A stretch of DNA of 11,189 nt from NCBI GenBank assembly GCA_007123395.1, contig SKLD01000346.1, forward strand, positions 1-11,189, read 5' to 3'. Below, one piece after another: positions 1 to 5,840 of the stretch. Within the stretch, counting starts at the first letter, position 1. Every line of letters starts with the position of its first letter. This stretch comes from Opitutales bacterium (GTDB lineage Bacteria > Verrucomicrobiota > Verrucomicrobiia > Opitutales > Oceanipulchritudinaceae). The notes under the pieces were generated by a model that made no database searches, was not told the DNA's origin, and was given only the letters and a program-made list of their open reading frames with translations. A program made the position numbers and the translations under genes.

Positions 1-378
1 ACGGAGGGGACGCTCTGGGCGGAGCGCTTCGGCAGCGTGCTCGTGGAAGACGATCCGTCCGTTGTCGCGCTGGTGGCGGCCTATATTGACCTCAACGCAG
101 TGCGCGCGGGGCTGGCGGAGGTGCCGGAGCACTACCGCTGGTGCGGCTACGCGGAGGCGCGTGCTGGGAACGGAGAAGTGGCTGACAGAGGGCGGCGGGG
201 CAGCGGCATTGCGAAAGCTGAAGAAACCGCCGCAGGCCGCGCCGGTGGAGATGGTGTCGAGGTTGCCGCTGGCGGCGGCGAACAAGCGGGCGGCGTACCG
301 CGCGGAGTCGCCCGAATCCACGTGAAAGAAATGACGTCGCTTCCAAATTGGGCTGCCAACGCAACACGGCTACCCTGA
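1..378 (+). pseudogene. C-terminal end of an IS200-like / REP-associated tyrosine transposase, partial and probably decayed
   Basis: The open frame enters from the left edge, so the start of the gene and its HUH motif and catalytic tyrosine are not visible. The first 55 or so residues carry the hallmark end of the Y1 transposase domain of RAYT proteins: GTLWAERFGSVLVEDD, then AAYIDLNAVRAGL, then YRWCGYAEA. Family knowledge: these enzymes nick single-stranded DNA at REP palindromes and are usually single-copy, domesticated relatives of IS200/IS605 transposases. After about base 165 the frame becomes a Gly/Ala/Glu-rich stretch unlike the family. Another plus frame, ending at 325, has a more natural composition there (VLGTEKWLTEGG, then PVEMVSRLPLAAANKRAAY). 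This suggests a frameshift or small deletion near 165-180. If so, the remnant ends at 325 rather than 378. Family assignment is fairly sure; the decay is inferred from composition only. Confidence 0.6.
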
Positions 379-413
379 AAACAACGCGGGCGGCTCGAAG
401 AGGAACCGCCCGC
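379..413 (-). terminator. Rho-independent terminator of icd
   Basis: The arms GCGGGCGG (386-393) and CCGCCCGC (406-413) form a perfect 8-bp GC-rich stem with a 12-nt loop. Read on the minus strand, the stem is followed by GTTGTTTTC, a T-rich run at 377-385. It lies 32 bases after the icd stop codon. On the plus strand the stem is followed by A-rich sequence, so it should not act on the transposase remnant. Confidence 0.7.
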
Positions 414-445
414 CAGAAAAACCAATACAGCAATCCGTTAGTCTT

Positions 446-1690
446 TTACATCGCAGCGATGATGGCGTCACCGAACTCCGAGCACTTAACGGGTTCGACA
501 CCGTCCATGAGCCGGGCGAGGTCGTAGGTGACTTTCTTGGAAGAGATGGCAGCTTCCATTCCCTTGATGACAAGGTCAGCCGCCTCGCGCCAACCGAGGT
601 AACGCAGCATCATCTCGCCGGAGAGAATGACGGACCCCGGATTGACCTTGTCCTGTCCCGCGTATTTCGGCGCAGTGCCGTGCGTGGCTTCAAAAATGGC
701 GGCTCCGTTTTCGTAGTTAATATTGCCGCCGGGCGCTATACCGATACCACCGACCTGGGCGGCGAGCGCATCGGAAATGTAGTCGCCGTTAAGGTTGAGC
801 GTGGCGACGACGTCGTACTCACCCGGGCGGGTAAGGATCTGCTGCAGGAAGGCATCGGCGATGACATCTTTGACGATGATACCGTTGGGCAGCTTGACCC
901 ACGGACCGCCGTCAATCTCTTCGCCCCCGAACTCCTTCTTCGCGACCTCGTAGCCCCAGTCGCGGAAGGCCCCTTCGGTGTACTTCATGATGTTGCCCTT
1001 GTGCACAAGGGTGACGCTCTTTCGCCCTTCGTCGACCGCGTATTGGATCGCCGCGCGGACAAGGCGGGACGTGCCCTCGATCGAAACCGGCTTGAGCCCG
1101 AAGCCCGCCGTGTCGGGGAACCGCACCTTCTTGAACTTCTCGGGGAAGGTTTCCTTGAGCCAAGACTTAAGCTTCACGGCATCCTCGGAACCCTCCTGAA
1201 ACTCGATACCTGCGTAGATGTCCTCCGTATTTTCGCGGAAGATTACCATGTCGGTGTCCTGCGGACGCTTGAGCGGGCTCATGACGCCCTGGAAGTAGCG
1301 CACAGGACGCTGGCAGGTGTAGAGATCGAGTTCCTGCCGTAACGCCACGTTAAGCGAACGGATGCCACCGCCCACCGGAGTGGTGAGGGGACCTTTGATG
1401 CCTACCCGGTACTCGCGAAAGGCCTCGAGCGTGTCTTCCGGCAGCCATGCGTTTACCCGGTTGAAGGCCTTCTCTCCGGCGAGGACCTCAAACCACACGA
1501 TCTTCTTCTTGCCACCGTAGGCTTTTTCAACGGCTGCATCGAAGACGCGCTGCGAAGCGGCCCAGATATCCGGCCCGATGCCGTCTCCCTCGATAAACGG
1601 GATGACAGGTTGGTCCGGGACGGTTAGCTCACGGTTTTCGATCGTAATCTTCTCTCCATCTTTTGGAGGTGTGATATCTTTGTATGCCAT
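446..1690 (-). CDS. icd: Isocitrate dehydrogenase, NADP-dependent
   Basis: A 414-residue cytoplasmic TCA-cycle enzyme that oxidatively decarboxylates isocitrate to 2-oxoglutarate and makes NADPH. It matches the E. coli Icd type in length (416 there) and along its whole sequence. The isocitrate-binding stretch GGGIRSLNVALRQE is at 107-120, with Ser112, Asn114 and Arg118. Arg128 and Arg152 follow, the latter in MVIFRENTEDIYAGIE. The metal-binding region NLNGDYISDALAAQVGGIGIAP spans 299-320. The coenzyme loop THGTAPKYAGQDKVNPGS is at 336-353. Lys342 and Tyr343 there, with Tyr389 and Arg393 in VTYDLARLM, are the residues that select NADP over NAD. Ser112 corresponds to the serine phosphorylated by AceK in E. 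coli; whether this host has AceK is unknown. The frame stays open to 1861, but I chose the ATG at 1690 because GGAG lies 8 bases before it and the protein then begins like its homologues (MAYKDITPPKDGEKI). It is likely a single-gene transcript. Confidence 0.97.
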   Translation of the reverse strand: MAYKDITPPKDGEKITIENRELTVPDQPVIPFIEGDGIGPDIWAASQRVFDAAVEKAYGGKKKIVWFEVLAGEKAFNRVNAWLPEDTLEAFREYRVGIKGPLTTPVGGGIRSLNVALRQELDLYTCQRPVRYFQGVMSPLKRPQDTDMVIFRENTEDIYAGIEFQEGSEDAVKLKSWLKETFPEKFKKVRFPDTAGFGLKPVSIEGTSRLVRAAIQYAVDEGRKSVTLVHKGNIMKYTEGAFRDWGYEVAKKEFGGEEIDGGPWVKLPNGIIVKDVIADAFLQQILTRPGEYDVVATLNLNGDYISDALAAQVGGIGIAPGGNINYENGAAIFEATHGTAPKYAGQDKVNPGSVILSGEMMLRYLGWREAADLVIKGMEAAISSKKVTYDLARLMDGVEPVKCSEFGDAIIAAM

Positions 1691-1698
1691 AAATGAAT

Positions 1699-1702
1699 CT
1701 CC
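1699..1702 (-). promoter_or_regulatory. Shine-Dalgarno sequence that sets the icd start
   Basis: GGAG on the minus strand lies 8 bases before the ATG at 1690. It supports the 414-residue protein over the longer open frame reaching 1861. Confidence 0.7.
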
Positions 1703-1712
1703 GGTATTCGTT

Positions 1713-1731
1713 GGTTCGAACAGGACGAACC
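1713..1731. repeat. Inverted repeat in the icd leader
   Basis: The arms GGTTCG (1713-1718) and CGAACC (1726-1731) are perfect with a 7-nt spacer, 22 bases upstream of the icd start. It could be an operator or a leader hairpin. No promoter with good -35 and -10 boxes was recognised nearby. Confidence 0.35.
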
Positions 1732-1774
1732 CGGAATGGAGCCGGAAACGGTGCGGTGCGGCAAGTCTTTTTGA

Positions 1775-1811
1775 CACAAAGAAAGCATGCCGCGCCTTAG
1801 CGAAGGCATGC
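1775..1811 (-). terminator. Possible terminator of the histone-like gene
   Basis: The arms GCATGCC (1785-1791) and GGCATGC (1805-1811) are perfect with a 13-nt loop. Read on the minus strand, the stem is followed by TTTCTTTGTG, a moderate T-rich run. An alternative nested hairpin (GCCTT, CGCT, AAGGC) overlaps the distal arm. It lies between the histone-like gene and icd, so it could end the first transcript, or be an operator for icd. The T-run is interrupted, so confidence is limited. Confidence 0.35.
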
Positions 1812-1916
1812 CAGCGGGACCTTGCTGTAGATCCCGGAATGTCGACTGAATGTTTTACCAAAGAGAGCCGTCACAGCCGAACCGGCGGCCCATTGCATAA
1901 GCGACCCGGACGGGAC

Positions 1917-1947
1917 CGGACGCGCCCGCCGAAGACGGACGCGCCCG
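1917..1947. repeat. Direct repeat of a GC-rich 12-mer
   Basis: CGGACGCGCCCG occurs at 1917-1928 and again at 1936-1947, 19 bases apart, just beyond the stop of the histone-like gene. Function is unknown. Such short repeats can arise by slippage in GC-rich spacers. Confidence 0.5.
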
Positions 1948-1969
1948 GACAAAAATCCCAGTCCGTTCG

Positions 1970-2659
1970 TCAGGCCTTCTTGGCGGCGCGCTTCTTGCGT
2001 GCAACCTTCTTGCCTGCTTTCTTAGCGGCCTTCTTGGTTGCCTTCTTCGCAGCCTTTTTGGTCGCCTTCTTGGCGGCTTTCTTGCCCGCTTTCTTGGCGG
2101 CCTTCTTACCGGCCTTCTTGGCCGCGGCTTTCTTTCCGACTTTCTTCGTCACCTTTTTGGCGGCTTTCTTTCCAGCCTTTTTCACGGCCTTCTTGGCAGC
2201 CTTTTTCGCAGCGGCTTTCTTCACCGCCTTTTTCACAGCGCCCTTGCGGGCGGCCTTTTTCGTCGCTTTCTTGGCGGCCTTCTTGGCGGACGCCTTTCTT
2301 GCGGATTTCTTCCTCGGTGGCATGGCTTCCTTTGCTTGGGTTAGTGCGTCACCCGCGGGGGGTGCTTGGACCAGTGCCTCCAAAGCCTCACGGATCATCA
2401 GAGCCATGCTGACTTTTTTGGCACGAGAGTGCTTTTCCAGCTCTTTGCGCATCGCGTCGGGCAAGCGCACGGAGAGTTGACGGCGGGCCCCTCGGCGGGG
2501 CACGACCTTGGAGACATCGTGATTGCTCAGCGCGTACTCAACGAGCACGGAAACAGGAGTGCCTCCGGTCTGCTTTTGCACGGCGAGGAGTTGTTGGTAG
2601 AGAGAGTCCTCGATCTCAAAACTGAGAGGAGAACCGGTCGTTGCGTTACGTTTTGCCAT
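1970..2659 (-). CDS. Tandem ribbon-helix-helix-like protein with histone-H1-like Lys/Ala-rich tail
   Basis: A 229-residue, very basic protein, probably a nucleoid-associated DNA-binding protein. Residues about 11-48 (LSFEIEDSLYQQLLAV, then PVSVLVEYALSNHD) and about 60-98 (RRQLSVRLPDAMRKELEKHS, then KVSMALMIREALEALV) each have a short beta strand followed by two helices. That is the layout of ribbon-helix-helix (CopG/Arc-type) DNA-binding domains; the second copy is the clearer. Residues 114-229 are almost only Lys and Ala with some Gly, Thr, Val and Arg, in KKAAKKA-type repeats. They resemble the C-terminal tails of eukaryotic histone H1, chlamydial Hc2 and Pseudomonas AlgP. Family knowledge: such tails bind DNA without sequence preference and compact it. 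The start at 2659 has AAGG 5 bases upstream. An internal ATG at 2323 may give the tail alone (see its ribosome site). DNA-binding role is well supported; the exact target is unknown. Confidence 0.85.
   Translation of the reverse strand: MAKRNATTGSPLSFEIEDSLYQQLLAVQKQTGGTPVSVLVEYALSNHDVSKVVPRRGARRQLSVRLPDAMRKELEKHSRAKKVSMALMIREALEALVQAPPAGDALTQAKEAMPPRKKSARKASAKKAAKKATKKAARKGAVKKAVKKAAAKKAAKKAVKKAGKKAAKKVTKKVGKKAAAKKAGKKAAKKAGKKAAKKATKKAAKKATKKAAKKAGKKVARKKRAAKKA
1973..2320 (-). repeat. Degenerate repeat coding the Lys/Ala-rich tail
   Basis: About 350 bases of short imperfect tandem repeats on the minus strand, built from AAG-AAG-GCC-type codon groups that encode KKAAKKA-like units. Synonymous codons vary (AAG/AAA, GCC/GCG/GCT), so the peptide repeats better than the DNA does. 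Length is expected to vary between strains by slippage. Confidence 0.75.
2327..2333 (-). promoter_or_regulatory. Internal Shine-Dalgarno sequence before ATG at 2323
   Basis: AAAGGAA on the minus strand is followed by GCC and an in-frame ATG (2321-2323, residue Met113). Starting there would make a 117-residue protein, MPPRKKSARKASAKK onwards, consisting only of the histone-like tail. The site is a better ribosome-binding match than those of most genes in this window. That it is used is an inference. Confidence 0.4.
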
Positions 2660-2717
2660 AATGACCTTGGTTTGGTTGTGCGTCTGATGTAATGATTAGT
2701 CGGCTACCGGAGACATA

Positions 2718-2746
2718 CTGTTAACCCTGAAAAATCACTTGACAAC
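2718..2746 (-). promoter_or_regulatory. Tentative promoter of the histone-like gene
   Basis: On the minus strand TTGTCA (2741-2746) matches the sigma-70 -35 box in 5 of 6 bases. TAACAG (2718-2723), 17 bases further on, matches the -10 box in only 3 of 6. The site lies about 60 bases before the start codon. The inverted repeat CAACA/TGTTG (2744-2748 and 2755-2759) overlaps the -35 box and could be an operator, possibly for the ribbon-helix-helix protein itself. Confidence 0.25.
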
Positions 2747-3173
2747 ACTTTTTTGTTGCCAATGTCCAACTATTTTCAATCGGCGGTGGATCATGGAGAT
2801 GCTTTCGCTATAACGAACTCTGTCCTCTTCCTTGACAGGGGCACTCTCACTCGCCTTCGGCGGCATGGAAAACGAATACTGCGAGCCCCTCGCGGCAGCG
2901 GCAGGGAACTCCGCCGCGGACTCCAATACCCCGGAGCGCAGTAAGCAACGGCACCATTTGCAGCACCGTCAACACAGGGGCGGGAGGGTGGCAAAATTAC
3001 AGAGTCCGCCGCTCCGGGGACGCTCCGCACTGCCGCTCATACCTTCGAAAGGGGCACGAATGCCTACCCGCAGAGCAAACCTGCCACGGACCACGGCGAT
3101 TCCTCGCCGCCTCCGGAACAAGGGCAACACTGAAGAAATCTTCCAGCCTCATTACCGCGCCCCGCCATCCTGC

Positions 3174-3207
3174 CGTATCCGCACACCGCCCGGAGATTCA
3201 GGATACG
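3174..3207. repeat. Inverted repeat downstream of the LolA-like gene
   Basis: Perfect 7-base arms, CGTATCC and GGATACG, with a 20-nt loop. The position suits a transcript-end hairpin for the gene at 3250-4110, but no T-run follows on the minus strand. Confidence 0.35.
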
Positions 3208-3249
3208 CCCGCCGACAGCGCGCGGCAGCGGTGCCCCGGCCGCGTCTCG

Positions 3250-4110
3250 CTACAATTGGGAAAAGGCTGAGGGTCTCGGCAACTCCGGCACATGCTCTAG
3301 GTTGTCGGGGGTAAAAACATCCTCGCTGAGTTCGGCGCCCATGGCAGCGGCGACAACTTCAAAGCGGCTGCGGTCGCGCGTGCGCTCATCGGTAATGTCG
3401 ATACGTCGAACGATCCACTGGTCGCCAACCCGCCGGAAGCTGTCGGCGCGCACGGTTTTCAGGCGCGCTCCCTCGGTATCGAGTACCTCCGCCTGCAAGA
3501 GCGCGTTGAAGTCGGCGTCGACAAGGATTCTCACGCCGCTGATATCGGCATAGCGGGCATCGTCCTCAGGCGGATACAAAAGGAAGTAGTGCGCCGGTCG
3601 ACCGCGCATGCGGCGCGAGCCTTCGTAGACCCAGTCCTCCCAGTGAACAAAAGGCATAAGGAGATCGAACGGAGAGAAGGCAATCTCTGCGGTGAGAGGC
3701 TCCATCATACGGCTGCGGTCAATCGTCTCGGTCTCCGCGCCCTCGCCCGCGCGGCGTATCCACGCCTCAGGTTCCGGCCCGTTGCGCAAAAGCAAGCCCG
3801 TCCTCCCGGCGGAAGATCCCTCAAACAGATGCACACGCGTCTCATGGACGCCGCCCCACCAGTGCGCCCAGAGCCGACCCTCATAAGTGACCGTAGGGGC
3901 GCGGCGCGGCATATGTTCAAGGCGGAAATGAAAGCTGAACGGCTCGGGTATACCGCTCGCGCGGAAGCGCTCGAGGAGGCGTTCGCCCTCGGCTTCATTT
4001 AAGCGGGCGGGGTCAATACGGTTGGGCGGCGGGCGGAACCGAGGTTGCGCTTCAAGGACGGCCGTCGCCATGACAACAAAGACAAGGCCTGTGGAAATCC
4101 ACCGGAGCAT
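3250..4110 (-). CDS. Exported LolA-like protein (outer membrane lipoprotein-sorting-like family)
   Basis: A 286-residue protein with a likely Sec signal peptide (MLRWISTGLVFVVMATAVLEA, cleavage near Ala21), so it should act in the periplasm or at the outer membrane. The mature part has the strand-rich pattern of LolA/COG2834-like proteins, which form a half-barrel that holds lipid. Visible marks are PFDLLMPFVHWEDWVYEGSRRMRGRPAHY, then GVRILVDADFNALLQAEVLD, then WIVRRIDITDERTRDRSRFEV and a closing EDVFTPDNLEH. The last segment is typical of the TP0789-type branch. Substrate is unknown, and it is probably not the housekeeping LolA, which is shorter. The frame opens at 4152, giving 300 residues. 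I prefer the ATG at 4110 because it begins a cleaner signal peptide; neither start has a good ribosome site. It lies 260 or more bases downstream of secG and is likely transcribed on its own. Confidence 0.65.
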   Translation of the reverse strand: MLRWISTGLVFVVMATAVLEAQPRFRPPPNRIDPARLNEAEGERLLERFRASGIPEPFSFHFRLEHMPRRAPTVTYEGRLWAHWWGGVHETRVHLFEGSSAGRTGLLLRNGPEPEAWIRRAGEGAETETIDRSRMMEPLTAEIAFSPFDLLMPFVHWEDWVYEGSRRMRGRPAHYFLLYPPEDDARYADISGVRILVDADFNALLQAEVLDTEGARLKTVRADSFRRVGDQWIVRRIDITDERTRDRSRFEVVAAAMGAELSEDVFTPDNLEHVPELPRPSAFSQL

Positions 4111-4230
4111 CCATCGATTGAAGACAGTCCAGAACAGAAGATTGCATTCCATTGTAGCGGGTTGGAGGAGTGGGTGTGCGGACGTATTCCCTCAGGCGCC
4201 GTCGTGCAAAAGGCGCGGAAAAGGAGGCAT

Positions 4231-4246
4231 CTTTCCACGTGGAAAG
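4231..4246. promoter_or_regulatory. Perfect 16-bp palindrome, possible operator
   Basis: CTTTCCACGTGGAAAG equals its own reverse complement. It lies about 80-120 bases upstream of the LolA-like gene, where a repressor or activator site would be expected. With no loop it suits a protein dimer better than an RNA hairpin. Regulator unknown. Confidence 0.45.
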
Positions 4247-4297
4247 GGGCGAGTCACGGTCTAAAGAGCCGCGCGGCGGCGGATAGGCGCTTAACGA

Positions 4298-4345
4298 GGG
4301 ACCGGTGAAACCGGAAGTCCGGCAAGTTGACCCCCCGCCTGCGGG
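4298..4345. repeat. Two adjacent GC-rich hairpins in the secG / LolA-like spacer
   Basis: The first has the core ACCGG (4301-4305)... CCGG arm pairing around GTGAA/TTCAC, flanked by GGA and TCC, at about 4299-4320. The second is CCCGC (4334-4338) / GCGGG (4341-4345). Neither is followed by a T-run on the minus strand. They may be 3' structures of the secG transcript or leader structures of the next gene. Confidence 0.3.
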
Positions 4346-4349
4346 AAAA

Positions 4350-4376
4350 GACAAAAGATCCCGACAGATTACCGGG
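4350..4376 (-). terminator. Weak candidate terminator of secG
   Basis: On the minus strand CCCG (4373-4376) and CGGG (4360-4363) form a short stem with a 9-nt loop, followed by ATCTTTTGTCTTTT. The T-rich run is good, but a 4-bp stem is weak. It lies about 37 bases after the secG stop. Confidence 0.4.
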
Positions 4377-4412
4377 CTAGGAAAGTGAGTTCACCACGCT
4401 TCAGCGACTGGA

Positions 4413-4805
4413 TCAACCGTCGTTGTCGGCTGGAGGTACGGGTGCGTCGGGCACCGTAATGCCTTCGGGAACGGTCTGAACGCCTTCCGGAGCTTCCGGG
4501 GCCGCATGTCCTGCGGGCAAAGTCTGGCGAATGATGTCTTCCTCAGCCGGCGGGGGAGCAGTTTCCTTCAAATAGAGGATATAGAGAACGAGCGCTATAC
4601 CGAAAAACGCGAACGCGCAATAGCGTGTCGCCTTGGTGAGAATGTTGGACGTATCCGCGCCAAAGGCCGACTCGGCCGCCCCGCCCCCAAAGGCAGCCCC
4701 CATGCCTGCGTTCGCATTGGCGCGCTGCATGAGGATGACCAACACCATGAAGATGCTGATGAGGATCAGAACGAAAGTCAGGAAAGTGATGAAAATCGAA
4801 AGCAT
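4413..4805 (-). CDS. secG: Preprotein translocase subunit SecG
   Basis: A 130-residue inner-membrane protein, the third subunit of the SecYEG channel that exports unfolded proteins; it stimulates SecA-driven translocation. Two membrane helices are visible, about 5-26 and 61-79. Between them is the family signature QRANANAGMGAAFGGGAAE (27-45), followed by SAFGADTSNILTKATR. After the second helix comes an unusual tail of about 50 residues rich in Pro, Glu, Asp and Ala; E. coli SecG (110 residues) has a shorter, different tail. Only a weak AGG lies before the start. Family knowledge: secG often follows tpiA, but here the upstream neighbour on the same strand is an unrelated membrane protein 137 bases away. 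It may share a transcript with that gene or have its own promoter. Confidence 0.95.
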   Translation of the reverse strand: MLSIFITFLTFVLILISIFMVLVILMQRANANAGMGAAFGGGAAESAFGADTSNILTKATRYCAFAFFGIALVLYILYLKETAPPPAEEDIIRQTLPAGHAAPEAPEGVQTVPEGITVPDAPVPPADNDG

Positions 4806-4877
4806 TGCCTGAAGAAAAAACGGGCAAGGTGAACCCCTTCCCCGACGACTTCAAGCCGAAACCGATTTCCGCGCGAA

Positions 4878-4903
4878 TTCGCGTATGGCGGTGAAACCGC
4901 GAA
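4878..4903. repeat. Overlapping inverted repeats upstream of secG
   Basis: TTCGCG (4878-4883) pairs with CGCGAA (4898-4903). Inside it, GCGGT (4888-4892) can instead pair with ACCGC (4896-4900). It lies between the membrane protein stop and the secG start. It could be a weak terminator, without a T-run, or leader structure. Confidence 0.3.
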
Positions 4904-4942
4904 CCCCGAATTCCGTCCAGCGCGTCCATGCTCCGGATCCGC

Positions 4943-5698
4943 CTACGCGGCTACTCCGGGGCGATGGGCGCGCCCATCCACTGTGGGCCTCTTTGCCGAG
5001 TAGACGAGGAATCCGAGGCCGAAGGCCAGACAAGCAGCGGCGACCCACTGCCAGAAGGCGAAGCTCATCCACAAGGGCACTCCCTTCGCACGCCAGTCGG
5101 TGTTCACCCAGCCAAGGTCGCGCTGGTCGACGTAGAGGCCGAGTTGCGCGGCGCCGACGGCGAGGATCGGCAGGACAATGAGTCCGGCGGGAAGCCAAAA
5201 CCCGCGGCTCTCCCGCGCGCGGACAGCGCAATGCCCCAGCACCCCGCCGTAGAAGGCGAGAAAGGTGAGTAAAGCGATGGCTTCATGCAGTTTGTGCAGC
5301 AGATCGGAAAGGCGCAGACCGGTGACACCTTCGATCCCCAGCAAGGCCCCGCCGAGGAGCCCGGCGCGCAGGGAGGCCGTGGCCGCGCGAAGACCGCGGC
5401 TGCCCCGGGGACCACACTGTCCGAGCCGGGTCACCGCGGGCCAGACGAGGATAACGGCAACGATGAACGCCCCCGACAGCCACCGCCCGCCCTCCGGATT
5501 GCGCCGCGGCGAGGCAAGGTGCGATAAAACGGTGTACATCCAGTCGAACTCGCCCGGAAACCCGCGCACGGCCATAGCCACCCCGCCTGCCGCCGCCGCC
5601 AGCGCGGCGGCAAAGAAACCCAGCGCCGCCGCCCGGCTTGGCCGCCGCCAAACCGCCAAACAGACCGCCGCACCGCGACGCACGGGCATTGGTTCCAT
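4943..5698 (-). CDS. Six-helix membrane protein of unknown function
   Basis: A 251-residue inner-membrane protein I cannot assign with confidence. Hydrophobic segments lie at about 23-45, 74-93, 108-126, 139-159, 168-190 and 208-233, with short loops and a positively charged N-terminus. The loop after helix 1, GFPGEFDWMYTVLSHLASPRRNPEG, and the stretch LLHKLHEAIALLTFLAFYGGVLGH in helix 4 recall the DUF998 and Frag1/DRAM/Sfk1-like membrane families, but this is only a resemblance. The open frame extends to 6007. I chose the ATG at 5698 because AAGGAG lies 9 bases before it, and because the extra N-terminal part is Arg/Ser-rich and covers a non-coding spacer. The gene sits between the pst-phoU operon and secG on the same strand, more than 300 bases after phoU, so a link to phosphate uptake is not supported. 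Confidence 0.75.
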   Translation of the reverse strand: MEPMPVRRGAAVCLAVWRRPSRAAALGFFAAALAAAAGGVAMAVRGFPGEFDWMYTVLSHLASPRRNPEGGRWLSGAFIVAVILVWPAVTRLGQCGPRGSRGLRAATASLRAGLLGGALLGIEGVTGLRLSDLLHKLHEAIALLTFLAFYGGVLGHCAVRARESRGFWLPAGLIVLPILAVGAAQLGLYVDQRDLGWVNTDWRAKGVPLWMSFAFWQWVAAACLAFGLGFLVYSAKRPTVDGRAHRPGVAA

Positions 5699-5707
5699 CG
5701 AACGAGT

Positions 5708-5713
5708 CTCCTT
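5708..5713 (-). promoter_or_regulatory. Shine-Dalgarno sequence of the membrane protein gene
   Basis: AAGGAG on the minus strand, 9 bases before the ATG at 5698. It decides the start against the longer open frame. Confidence 0.7.
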
Positions 5714-5840
5714 CTCCACGCCACCAACGGTAGCGGCACCAGCCGCTCCGCGCAAATTCCCGTCACTCAACCGCCGGGACTCCAACCGGATACCGCCGGA
5801 AACGCGCGGGAGTCCGGCGTGTATATGGTCCTGTGACCTT

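Larger units (their letters stand above)
2660..3249. other. Long spacer with no convincing gene
   Basis: About 590 bases lie between the histone-like gene and the LolA-like gene. Open frames here (for example 2832-3314 plus and 2791-3030 minus) are rich in Arg, Pro and His, lack ribosome sites and resemble no family. One small minus frame, 2735-2866 (43 residues, MPPKASESAPVKEEDRVRY onwards), has a more protein-like composition, but it lacks a ribosome site and overlaps the tentative promoter. The inverted repeat CGTATCC (3174-3180) / GGATACG (3201-3207) lies about 45 bases after the LolA-like stop and may mark that transcript's end, without a T-run. I recognise no tRNA or structured RNA. Confidence 0.5.

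Noticed and set aside
1691..1861. 57-residue N-terminal extension of isocitrate dehydrogenase
   Set aside because: It has no ribosome site and no similarity to Icd, whereas the ATG at 1690 has GGAG at 8 bases and gives the family length.
1973..2320. CRISPR or satellite array
   Set aside because: The repeats are short, contiguous, in frame and encode KKAAKKA units; there are no spacers.
1578..2480. 300-residue plus-strand frame with Phe/Ala repeats resembling a membrane protein
   Set aside because: The FLAAFL-type repeats are the reverse complement of the Lys/Ala codons of the histone-like tail, not true membrane helices.
2832..3314. 160-residue plus-strand frame in the long spacer
   Set aside because: Arg/Pro/His-rich, no ribosome site, no family, and it runs into the end of the LolA-like gene on the other strand.
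4290..4345. Resemblance to a cobalamin riboswitch core (GGTGAAACC next to CCCCCCGCC)
   Set aside because: The other conserved boxes are missing, and no gene follows on the plus strand, the strand on which the match reads.
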